Counted from the stretch's first letter, positions 1 to 5,385 are shown. The stretch is DNA of 5,511 nt from Syntrophaceae bacterium UBA2192 (GCA_002327315.1 DCVI01000157.1:1-5511), one strand, 5' to 3'. The notes: a model not told the origin generated them from the sequence alone. Numbers and translations are program-made.

Positions 1-35
1 TTTATGAACGTTACAGGGTACTAGTCACTTCTTCA

Positions 36-52
36 CTCGCGCTACGCGCGAG
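36..52. repeat. Short GC-rich hairpin
   Basis: CTCGCGC (36-42) and GCGCGAG (46-52) are perfect 7-bp inverted arms around the loop TAC. The hairpin lies about 110 bases downstream of the regulator stop codon on the minus strand. It lacks a following T-run in that direction, so it is at best a weak terminator or a 3'-end stabilising structure. Confidence 0.45.
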
Positions 53-80
53 CCTCGTCCCTGGTCCCTTTTTCTTCTTC

Positions 81-116
81 ACTCAGACACTCAGACACTT
101 AGACACTCAGGCACTT
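81..116. repeat. Period-8 tandem repeat
   Basis: Four consecutive 8-base units are visible: ACTCAGAC (81-88), ACTCAGAC (89-96), ACTTAGAC (97-104) and ACTCAGGC (105-112), followed by a partial ACTT. Two units are identical and the others differ at one position each. This is a microsatellite-like array in non-coding DNA. Confidence 0.8.
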
Positions 117-123
117 TTCCCAT

Positions 124-154
124 CACTAGCCACAAGCCACTAAACACCAGCCAC
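124..154. repeat. Period-7 tandem repeat
   Basis: Four 7-base units follow one another: CACTAGC (124-130), CACAAGC (131-137), CACTAAA (138-144) and CACCAGC (145-151), followed by CAC. The array lies just seven bases after the period-8 array and differs from it in unit length, so the two are separate expansions of similar C/A-rich sequence. Confidence 0.7.
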
Positions 155-162
155 TTCTTCAC

Positions 163-1125
163 TCATGTCAGCGACTGCAGGTACGTCGCCAGGTTCACCT
201 GGTCGTTGGTGATCTTCAGCTTCTTCCGGATGTTCTCGCGATGGCGGTTGACGGTCGCCGCGCTCACTCCCCGGAGATGCGCGATGTCCTTGGTGCGCAT
301 GCCGTTGCGGATCATGTTGCAGACGCTGATCTCCGTGGGGGACAGCGAGTGATAGTGGTTCACGACCTTGCTGATGAAGGGCGACGTCATCTCCTCGAGG
401 CTGTTGCGCAGGATCTCCAAGTACTTGCGCTGGCCCTTCGGGACCTCGACGGACAGGGCGTGGAGGATCGGCATGATGACCTTCTCGACGTTGATCTGCA
501 TGTCGCGGTAGACCTGCTTCTTTTCGTCCTCGATTTTTGCGAGAACGGTGCGGAGGGCCGCGTTGGCCTCCTGCAGGGCCAGACGCTCCAGTGAGAGCTG
601 CTTGTTGATCTCCTGGAGCTCCTTTTCCGCGGCGATCCTCACGGCGATGGCGCCGATCCTCATGGCGAGCTCGTCGAGGAGCACCCGCTCCTCCTTCAGG
701 AAGGGCCCCTCGTCCGCGGCGGGACGCTCCTCCAGGTAGAAGATCGTCACATCTCCCACCGGCAGGTTATGGACGAGAACGGGCGATGTCTGCCGCCATT
801 TCGTCATCTTGAAGTCCCGGCTCCTGTAGGTCCTGTCCTCAAGGACGATCCGTGCGCAGGTGATCTCCGGATACTGCCACGAAAGGGGCAGGAGCTCCAC
901 GAGGGCCTTCAGGAAGTCGTCCATCGAGTCGTGGTGGCGCTCTGCGAGCCGCGCAATCCCGTATAGGCAGTTCAACTCCTTGATGCGCTCCCGTAACGCA
1001 ATGTCTATCTTTTCCGGCTCGGTGTCCTCGATAAAGGGGATTCTCCAAAGGTTGGCGAGGTAATCGCGGGGGTTGAAGTCGGACGGGACCTCGCCCTGGG
1101 GTCGTTTCGAACGGGTTTCCGCCAT
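163..1125 (-). CDS. LuxR-family transcriptional regulator with N-terminal sensor-like domain
   Basis: This is a 320-residue DNA-binding regulator. Residues about 260-318 form a LuxR/GerE-type helix-turn-helix: it opens LSPTEISVCNMI and carries the recognition-helix region VSAATVNRHRENIRKKL. Residues about 45-165 form a sensor-like domain opening RIKELNCLYGIARL, with WQYPEITCARI at 83-93 and EGPFLKEER at 139-147. From memory this domain type occurs in deltaproteobacterial kinases and regulators; its ligand is unknown to me. Residues about 165-215 are Glu/Lys/Leu-rich and probably a coiled coil that dimerises the protein. There is no receiver (REC) domain, so it is not a classical two-component response regulator. 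The chosen start has a strong Shine-Dalgarno, GGGGAGG at 1139-1133, seven bases upstream. The gene is divergent from the NADH oxidoreductase operon, which suggests that it controls that operon, itself, or both. DNA binding is well supported; the target is inference. Confidence 0.9.
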   Translation of the reverse strand: MAETRSKRPQGEVPSDFNPRDYLANLWRIPFIEDTEPEKIDIALRERIKELNCLYGIARLAERHHDSMDDFLKALVELLPLSWQYPEITCARIVLEDRTYRSRDFKMTKWRQTSPVLVHNLPVGDVTIFYLEERPAADEGPFLKEERVLLDELAMRIGAIAVRIAAEKELQEINKQLSLERLALQEANAALRTVLAKIEDEKKQVYRDMQINVEKVIMPILHALSVEVPKGQRKYLEILRNSLEEMTSPFISKVVNHYHSLSPTEISVCNMIRNGMRTKDIAHLRGVSAATVNRHRENIRKKLKITNDQVNLATYLQSLT

Positions 1126-1162
1126 CGTGCATCCTCCCCGGTTCAGTCTGGATGGGTATTAC

Positions 1163-1183
1163 ATATGCAGTATTTGGGCATAT
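1163..1183. promoter_or_regulatory. Inverted repeat, candidate operator
   Basis: ATATGC (1163-1168) and GCATAT (1178-1183) are perfect 6-bp inverted arms with a 9-base spacer, 21 bp in all. This spans about two helical turns, as expected for a dimeric helix-turn-helix regulator. It sits between the two divergent genes and within the expected leader of the regulator gene, so autoregulation is possible. In AT-rich DNA such arms can arise by chance. Confidence 0.3.
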
Positions 1184-1215
1184 TATTACACATATAAAAT
1201 AGGCATTGAATGAGT

Positions 1216-1242
1216 ATTATACCCGCATTTACCTTTATCCAA
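1216..1242 (-). promoter_or_regulatory. Candidate sigma-70 promoter of the regulator gene
   Basis: On the minus strand a perfect TATAAT -10 box lies at 1221-1216. A weak -35-like TTGGAT lies at 1242-1237, with a short 15-base spacer. The leader to the regulator start at 1125 would be about 85 bases. The -10 box is convincing, but the -35 and its spacing are poor, so the promoter may need an activator. Confidence 0.45.
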
Positions 1243-1254
1243 TTAACAGTTAAT
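1242..1254. promoter_or_regulatory. Perfect 13-bp palindrome, candidate operator
   Basis: ATTAAC and GTTAAT flank a single A, giving a perfect inverted repeat ending 41 bases before the start of the first operon gene. It adjoins the weak -35 element of the regulator promoter and lies where the plus-strand operon promoter would be expected. I could not find a convincing plus-strand -35/-10 pair (TTTACC at 1228-1233 with TAATAG at 1251-1256 is the best and is weak). The operon may therefore need an activator bound here. Confidence 0.35.
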
Positions 1255-1295
1255 AGGCGACAAGGCAAGAAGAAATACCGCCCAAGGAGGTTCCA

Positions 1296-1775
1296 ATGGC
1301 AATGATGAATCTTGATTCCATCCTGGAAGGACGGCGCAGCCAGCCGCACATGCTCGTCGAGGTGATGCTGGATCTGCAGGATCAGGAGGGCTACCTGCCC
1401 GAGGAGGCCCTGAAAACCGTGTCAAAAGAACTGGGCGTACCCCTGATCGACGTGTACCGAGTGGCTCACTTCTACAAGGCCTTTTCGCTCAAACCCCGCG
1501 GCAAGAACGTGATCACGATCTGCACCGGCACGGCCTGCCATGTGAGAGGCTCCGATCTGCTGGTCAACCAGGTGAAAGGGCAGCTCGGCATCGAGCCCGG
1601 CGACACGACTGCAGACGGCCAGATCACCGTCGAGTGCGTCAACTGCGTAGGGGCCTGTGCACTCGGGCCCATCGTTGTCCACAACGAAAGCTATTGCAAA
1701 AACATGACGCCCGGCAAGCTGCGCAAGAAGATCGACAAGGCGGCCGGGGTCAAGAAGGAGAAGAAACATGCCTAG
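1296..1775 (+). CDS. NADH oxidoreductase [2Fe-2S] subunit, NuoE/HydC family
   Basis: This 159-residue protein is a thioredoxin-fold [2Fe-2S] subunit of a NADH-oxidising diaphorase. Residues about 1-65 form the usual helical N-terminal part, with ACHFYKAF-like context present as VAHFYKAF at 56-63. The cluster ligands are C76 and C81 (CTGTAC) and C117 and C121 (CVGAC). The 36-residue gap between the pairs matches the E. coli NuoE spacing as I recall it. An extra Cys, C114, precedes the second pair. In known complexes this subunit binds next to the FMN subunit and holds a cluster close to the flavin. The start has an ideal Shine-Dalgarno, AAGGAGG at 1284-1290, five bases upstream. The stop overlaps the next gene by 8 bases, so the two are translationally coupled. 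The C-terminus is Lys-rich. Cytoplasmic; no signal peptide or membrane segment. The family is certain; HydC versus NuoE naming depends on the missing partner enzyme. Confidence 0.95.
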   Translation: MAMMNLDSILEGRRSQPHMLVEVMLDLQDQEGYLPEEALKTVSKELGVPLIDVYRVAHFYKAFSLKPRGKNVITICTGTACHVRGSDLLVNQVKGQLGIEPGDTTADGQITVECVNCVGACALGPIVVHNESYCKNMTPGKLRKKIDKAAGVKKEKKHA

Positions 1776-3621
1776 GGTCAGTCACGCCAAGGATCTCGAG
1801 ATCATTCGCACCCAGGTGGATGGAAAGAGAAACAGGGCCCGGCTGGAAATGGTCATTCCCAACGGGACATGCTGCCAGGCCTCGGGCTCTGCAGCCCTTA
1901 TCGATGCCGTCCGCGCGGAACTGGCAAGGCAGGGTCTCCTGCAGGATGTCGCCCTCCGGGTTACGGGCTGTCTCGGTTTCTGCGAACAGGAGCCGGTGAT
2001 TCTCATCGAGCCGGGCAACATCCTTTACTGCCACGTGGCGGCGAAGGATGCCGCCGAGATCGTCTCCCGCACGGCGAAGAAGGGCGAGATCCTCGAACAG
2101 TTTCTGTTCGCCGACTCTGTTTCGGGGAAGCGAATCCAGCAGGAGTCCGACATCCCCTTTTACAAGGCCCAGACCCGCCAGCTCATCCGGATGCACCGGT
2201 TCGTCGACCCCTTCTCCATTGACGACTACATTGCCACCGGCGGCTACAAGGCGATTGCGAAGGTGCTCGCGGGGGTAAAACCCGAGGAGATCATCGCCGA
2301 AGTGAAAGCGGCGGGCCTTCGCGGCCGCGGCGGCGCCGGGTTCCCCACGGGACGCAAGTGGGAGGAGGCTCACGAGGCGCCGGGCGACGAGAAGTACGTG
2401 ATCTGCAACGCCGACGAGGGCGACCCCGGTGCCTACATGGACCGATGCCTCCTCGAGGCCAACCCTCACGAGGTCCTCGAGGGGATGATGATCGGCGCCT
2501 ATGCCGTCGGTGCAAACAAGGGATACATCTACGTACGCCGCGAGTACCCGCTGGCCGTCAAGCATGCCCGGATCGCCATCGGGCAGGCCCGCGAATACGG
2601 ACTGCTCGGCGATAACATCCTCGGGTCCAACTTCTCTTTCGACGTCGAGGTTGCACGCGGAGGCGGCGCGTTTGTCTGCGGCGAGTCCACGGCGCTCATG
2701 ACGTCCATCGAGGGCAAGGTCGGAGAGCCCCGCGCAAAAGACGTCCACACCGTGAAGGAAGGGCTCTGGAACAGGCCCACGGTGCTCAATAACGTGGAGA
2801 CATGGGCCAACGTGCCGTCCATCATGATGAATGGGGCCAAGTGGTTTGCCTCCCGGGGCACCGAAAAGAGCAAGGGCACGAAGATCCTGGCGCTCACGGG
2901 CCAGGTGAAGAACACGGGTCTTGTCGAGGTGGCCATGGGGACGCCGATCCGCACGATCGTGTACGATATCGGCGGCGGGCCCAAGAACGGCAACAAGATC
3001 AAAGCCGTCCAGACGGGCGGCCCCTCGGGCGGCTGCATTCCCGAGAGACTGTTCGACCTTCCCGTGGACTTCGACGCTCTCTGGGATGCCGGATCGATGA
3101 TGGGCTCGGGCGGCATGGTCGTCATGGATGATAAGACGTGCATGGTCGATGTGGCGCGCTACTTCTTGAAGTTCCTCCAGGACGAATCCTGCGGAAAATG
3201 CGTCCCGTGCCGCGTGGGCATCGACCGGATGCTCGAGATCGTCACGGACATCGCCGAGGGCCATGGCCGCCCCGAGCAGATCCCCCTTCTCCAGGAACTG
3301 GCGGAAACGGTAGCGGAGGCCTCGCTGTGCGGGCTCGGGAAGTCTGCCCCCAACCCCGTGCTCTCGACGTTGCGGTATTTTATCGACGAGTACACGGCGC
3401 ACGTTCACGGCAGGCAGTGCCCGGCCGGCGTCTGCAAGGCACTCATCACCTACGCCATCGACGCGGAGAAGTGCACGGGCTGCGGCGTCTGCTTGAAGTC
3501 CTGCCCCCACGACTCCATCACGGGCGAGAAGAAAAAGGTCCACATCATCGATGCCGGGCTCTGTCAAAAGTGCGGTATCTGTATCAGCGAATGTAAGTTT
3601 GACGCCATCACGGTTAAATGA
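1768..3621 (+). CDS. NADH-binding FMN flavoprotein subunit, NuoF/HydB family, with fused thioredoxin-like and ferredoxin domains
   Basis: This 617-residue protein is the catalytic NAD(H)-binding subunit of the diaphorase. Its length fits HydB rather than the shorter respiratory NuoF. Residues about 25-110 form a second thioredoxin-like [2Fe-2S] domain with C35, C36, C68 and C72. The NADH/FMN domain spans about 150-350: a Gly-rich loop GRGGAGFPTGRKW (186-198), NADEGDPGAYMDR (214-226) and GGGAFVCGESTAL (298-310). An SLBB-like region follows (about 370-450). The [4Fe-4S] ligands are C475, C478 and C481 (SCGKCVPCR) and C521. Conserved C551 and C556 precede a 2[4Fe-4S] ferredoxin with C569, C572, C575, C579, C599, C602, C605 and C609. 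In Thermotoga and Acetobacterium HydB this core links NADH to ferredoxin; whether this one bifurcates electrons cannot be read from sequence alone. The start has AAGGAG at 1755-1760 with a 7-base spacer. The next gene follows after 11 bases. Confidence 0.96.
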   Translation: MPRVSHAKDLEIIRTQVDGKRNRARLEMVIPNGTCCQASGSAALIDAVRAELARQGLLQDVALRVTGCLGFCEQEPVILIEPGNILYCHVAAKDAAEIVSRTAKKGEILEQFLFADSVSGKRIQQESDIPFYKAQTRQLIRMHRFVDPFSIDDYIATGGYKAIAKVLAGVKPEEIIAEVKAAGLRGRGGAGFPTGRKWEEAHEAPGDEKYVICNADEGDPGAYMDRCLLEANPHEVLEGMMIGAYAVGANKGYIYVRREYPLAVKHARIAIGQAREYGLLGDNILGSNFSFDVEVARGGGAFVCGESTALMTSIEGKVGEPRAKDVHTVKEGLWNRPTVLNNVETWANVPSIMMNGAKWFASRGTEKSKGTKILALTGQVKNTGLVEVAMGTPIRTIVYDIGGGPKNGNKIKAVQTGGPSGGCIPERLFDLPVDFDALWDAGSMMGSGGMVVMDDKTCMVDVARYFLKFLQDESCGKCVPCRVGIDRMLEIVTDIAEGHGRPEQIPLLQELAETVAEASLCGLGKSAPNPVLSTLRYFIDEYTAHVHGRQCPAGVCKALITYAIDAEKCTGCGVCLKSCPHDSITGEKKKVHIIDAGLCQKCGICISECKFDAITVK

Positions 3622-3632
3622 CGAGGTGAAAA

Positions 3633-4328
3633 ATGCTGCAATACGTGAATGTTATGATTGACGGGGCCCCCGTGAGGGCGGAAAAAGGGACGAGCGTCCT
3701 CGACACGGCGATTCATTATGGCATCTGCATTCCCCATCTCTGCCACATCCCGGGCATCCACGACATGGGCGCCTGCCGCCTCTGCATCGTGGAGGAGGTC
3801 AAGAACGGCCGCTCCAAGGTCACAGCCTCCTGCACGCTTCTGGTCGAGGATGGCATGGTCATCAAGAGCAATACGGATAAAATTTTGAAGATGCGCAAGA
3901 ACATCGCCGAGCTTCTCGTGGCCCAGGCACCCAACTCCAAGGCCATCCAGGACGTCGCCGTACGCTGCGGGGTGAAGGATGTGCGTTACCCCTTCCGCAA
4001 CGAAAACTGCGTGCTTTGCGGCCGCTGCGTGCGCATCTGCAAGGAGCGGGCGAAGGCCAACGCCCTGGGGTTCATCGGCCGCGGCAAGGACCGCCACGTC
4101 GATCACCCGCCGGGCAGGCTCATGGACTACTGCAAGAACTGCAACGGCTGCATCATGTTCTGCCCCATGTCGGTCACCCCCTGCGGCGGTCCCATGAAGA
4201 AGGGCCAGGAGAGGCTCTGCGGCCAGTGCGACTCGCAGCTTAACGCTGACGCCCAGAAAATGCCCGGCGTCTGCGTCTGGTGCGAGTTGGGCAAGGGATT
4301 CCAGTGCAGCCGCTACCTGGCTGTCTAG
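3633..4328 (+). CDS. Short NuoG/HoxU/HydA-like iron-sulfur subunit, no catalytic domain, Cys-rich tail
   Basis: This 231-residue electron-transfer protein closes the operon. Residues 1-75 are a plant-type [2Fe-2S] domain with ligands C37, C48, C51 and C67. Residues about 126-180 carry two four-Cys ferredoxin-type motifs: C126/C129/C132/C136 (CVLCGRCVRIC) and C167/C170/C173/C177 (CKNCNGCIMFC). Between them, where HoxU and NuoG have a His-Cys motif for another [4Fe-4S] cluster, it has only VAQAPNSKAIQDVAV (96-110): the His and three Cys are gone. The H-cluster domain of [FeFe]-hydrogenase HydA and the molybdopterin domain of formate dehydrogenase are both absent. The tail (184-231) has C184, C196, C199, C214, C217 and C225; two CxxC pairs 14 residues apart resemble a zinc ribbon. 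The size is close to HoxU. Shine-Dalgarno GAGGTG lies at 3623-3628. It probably passes electrons between the FMN subunit and an unidentified partner encoded elsewhere. Cytoplasmic. Confidence 0.9.
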   Translation: MLQYVNVMIDGAPVRAEKGTSVLDTAIHYGICIPHLCHIPGIHDMGACRLCIVEEVKNGRSKVTASCTLLVEDGMVIKSNTDKILKMRKNIAELLVAQAPNSKAIQDVAVRCGVKDVRYPFRNENCVLCGRCVRICKERAKANALGFIGRGKDRHVDHPPGRLMDYCKNCNGCIMFCPMSVTPCGGPMKKGQERLCGQCDSQLNADAQKMPGVCVWCELGKGFQCSRYLAV

Positions 4329-4329
4329 A

Positions 4330-4451
4330 GGACTGCTGGAAAACGCCCGTCTGCGGCGTTTCCCTCATTCCTCGTCCCTGCGGCGTACGACAAAGTACGC
4401 CTCAGTCCTCGGAAATCGGGGGCCTTGCATCCGGGCATTTTCGAGCAGCCC
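4330..4451. repeat. 122-bp nested palindromic repeat element
   Basis: The outer arms, 4330-4349 and 4432-4451, are inverted copies matching at 17 of 20 positions, with core CTGCT-GAAAA-GCCCG. On almost the same axis, the inner arms GGCGTAC (4382-4388) and GTACGCC (4395-4401) are perfect around the loop GACAAA. Three more pairs form beyond one mismatch. The element begins two bases after the stop codon of the operon's last gene. From memory it resembles dispersed intergenic palindromes in deltaproteobacterial genomes, but I cannot confirm copy number here. As RNA it would form a long hairpin in the operon's 3' UTR and could stabilise the message. It could also be a REP- or MITE-like mobile element. 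Confidence 0.7.
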
Positions 4452-4517
4452 GGAGAGACTGGGTTCGGCATCAACGTAAACACACTCATTGAATTAGCGA
4501 TACTCGTGAAAAGGGAA

Positions 4518-4548
4518 GGGGGCATCCGGCGATGCCCCCGTTTTTTTT
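4518..4548 (+). terminator. Intrinsic (Rho-independent) terminator of the NADH oxidoreductase operon
   Basis: A perfect 9-bp stem, GGGGGCATC (4518-4526) with GATGCCCCC (4531-4539), encloses the tetraloop CGGC. It is followed by G and eight consecutive T residues. This is a textbook intrinsic terminator about 190 bases after the last operon gene, so no further gene belongs to this transcript. On the minus strand the stem is followed by TTCCCTTTTC, so it may also weakly terminate transcripts from the phosphoesterase gene. Confidence 0.93.
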
Positions 4549-4833
4549 GAGCCGGTCAGGGCCTCAATCAACGGCCCGCCATGTAGACGGAAGGGATTTT
4601 CAGCTCATCTGTCTGGTTGTTCCACACCGGGGAAGCGATCTTCCAGGAAGCGCCCGTCTCGATTCGTCTTCCATAGTTTTTTTCTGCGGGAAGGCCTGTT
4701 TCGGATCGTGGGGGACGGGCTGCGGTTCCTATACGAAATGGCTCAAGAAAAACGGCGAGAATGTCAATGGTTGAAAGGAGAGTGTTTTCCGCGGCGCCAG
4801 GACTGGAAGCTCACCAGGCCGCTGCGGTGAATG
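4549..4833. other. 285-bp stretch without an intact gene
   Basis: This lies between the operon terminator and the convergent phosphoesterase gene. No open frame here has a Shine-Dalgarno and a recognisable protein. The best open frame (4532-4774, plus) starts inside the terminator stem and is not credible as a complete gene. A possible decayed gene inside it is listed separately. An imperfect GC-rich inverted repeat (4789-4826) lies just past the phosphoesterase stop codon but has no T-run in either useful direction. Confidence 0.5.
4620..4774 (+). pseudogene. Possible remnant of a small Cys-motif protein, frameshifted
   Basis: Two adjacent segments in different plus-strand frames read like parts of one real protein. 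The first (4623-4673) reads HTGEAIFQEAPVSIRLP and meets a TAG stop. The second, starting at 4673 in another frame, reads IVFFCGKACFGSW (4673-4711) and later YTKWLKKNGENVNG (4730-4771) before TGA at 4772-4774. The CGKAC motif after an aromatic stretch recalls small metal-binding treble-clef proteins such as YHS/TRASH types. Joining them needs a frameshift near 4671-4675, beside a run of seven T. No start codon or ribosome binding site is visible. The call is a guess from composition; chance open frames are a real alternative in GC-rich DNA. Confidence 0.2.
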
Positions 4834-5385
4834 CTACTTCAGGTCGGACTTCCTGTAACTCTTCCGGATGCGCGGGTGGGGTCCGGGGAGTTGGAAGATG
4901 CTCACCGTCATCTGTTCGGGGTCGATCTCCAGAAGGGCGAAGGTCAGGGGGCAGCCCCGGCTCTCGTCGCTGCTCATGTGCCCGGGATTGATGCAGACGG
5001 TGCCGTTGCGGCGGCGGATCTCGGTAATATGAGTGTGACCGAAGAGGAAGATGTCGGCCTTTCCGCTGTCGATGATGGTCTCCGGTTTGATGTCGTCCGC
5101 CAGGTCATTGTAGTGGGATTCGGGTGTGTGCGTGAGAAAAATCCGCCAGCCGGCGATCTCGATGAACTTGCGATTGTTCACCTCGGGGTCGGGGTAGTAG
5201 GCAGTGTCCCACGTACCCGGGACACGTATGAGCGGGTAGCCCGCCTGCTCCAGGATGTCGGCGTCGTCGTAATAGTCGCCGAGGTGGATGATCCGGTCCA
5301 CCTTGAAGGTATTCAGATATCTCATGACGCCCCGGATCGCGTCGCGATCGTCATGGGTGTCGGAAATCACCATGATCTTCTGCAT
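4834..5385 (-). CDS. YfcE/MJ0936-type metallophosphoesterase
   Basis: This 183-residue protein belongs to the calcineurin-like phosphoesterase fold, small YfcE-type phosphodiesterases that hydrolyse phosphodiester bonds using two metal ions. Visible motifs are D9-T-H11 (SDTH), G36-D37 (HLGDYYDD), H86 (LTHTPESH), and GHTH at 116-119 with H117 and H119. INPG at 132-135 matches the family's usual NPG loop. The usual GNH/GNC motif appears instead as VPGTWD (55-60), so the metal-bridging Asn is replaced by T58. The length matches YfcE (about 184). The frame is open up to 5475, but that upstream ATG lies inside the -35 box of a strong promoter. The Met at 5385, giving MQKIMVISDTHDD, fits the family start. 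Its Shine-Dalgarno is poor: a purine run GGGAGAGAG at 5406-5398 ends 12 bases away. It is convergent with the operon and functionally unrelated as far as can be seen. Natural substrate unknown. Confidence 0.92.
   Translation of the reverse strand: MQKIMVISDTHDDRDAIRGVMRYLNTFKVDRIIHLGDYYDDADILEQAGYPLIRVPGTWDTAYYPDPEVNNRKFIEIAGWRIFLTHTPESHYNDLADDIKPETIIDSGKADIFLFGHTHITEIRRRNGTVCINPGHMSSDESRGCPLTFALLEIDPEQMTVSIFQLPGPHPRIRKSYRKSDLK

Larger units (their letters stand above)
1..162. other. Low-complexity intergenic spacer, no gene
   Basis: I see no coding region here. The stretch is rich in C, A and T on the plus strand and is made of short degenerate repeats. The 13-mer CACTTCTTCACTC occurs at 26-38 and 152-164, and its last 11 bases occur again at 74-84. 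The last copy overlaps the stop codon of the regulator gene (163-165), so the repetitive DNA reaches right up to the coding sequence. Two tandem arrays and one GC-rich hairpin inside it are listed separately. No intrinsic terminator with a T-run is visible for the minus-strand regulator, whose transcript would run into this spacer. Confidence 0.7.

Noticed and set aside
81..154. CRISPR-like array
   Set aside because: The units are 7-8 bases long and directly adjacent with no spacers, so this is a simple tandem repeat.
241..594. 117-codon plus-strand open frame within the regulator gene
   Set aside because: It lies wholly opposite a well-supported gene and its translation is a low-complexity Val/Asp/Leu/His-rich shadow.
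1750..3567. Very long open frame (605 codons) on the minus strand opposite the HydB-like gene
   Set aside because: It is a mirror of the GC-rich codon use of a certain gene. Its translation is rich in Arg, His, Asp and Ala with no recognisable domain, and it has no ribosome binding site that stands out.
4329..4549. The reading frame of the third operon gene stays open for about 73 codons beyond its TAG stop, to TGA at 4547-4549, suggesting read-through
   Set aside because: The extension would run through the palindrome and the terminator. TAG is used as the ordinary stop by the first operon gene and the phosphoesterase too. No recoding signal is evident, so chance is the simpler explanation.
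4532..4774. 80-codon plus-strand open frame as an intact gene
   Set aside because: Its ATG lies inside the terminator stem, it has no Shine-Dalgarno, and its first half does not look like a natural protein.
4789..4826. Imperfect GC-rich inverted repeat just past the phosphoesterase stop codon, as its terminator
   Set aside because: The stem is interrupted by a mismatch and a bulge, the loop is long, and on the minus strand it is followed by AAAACACT, not a T-run.
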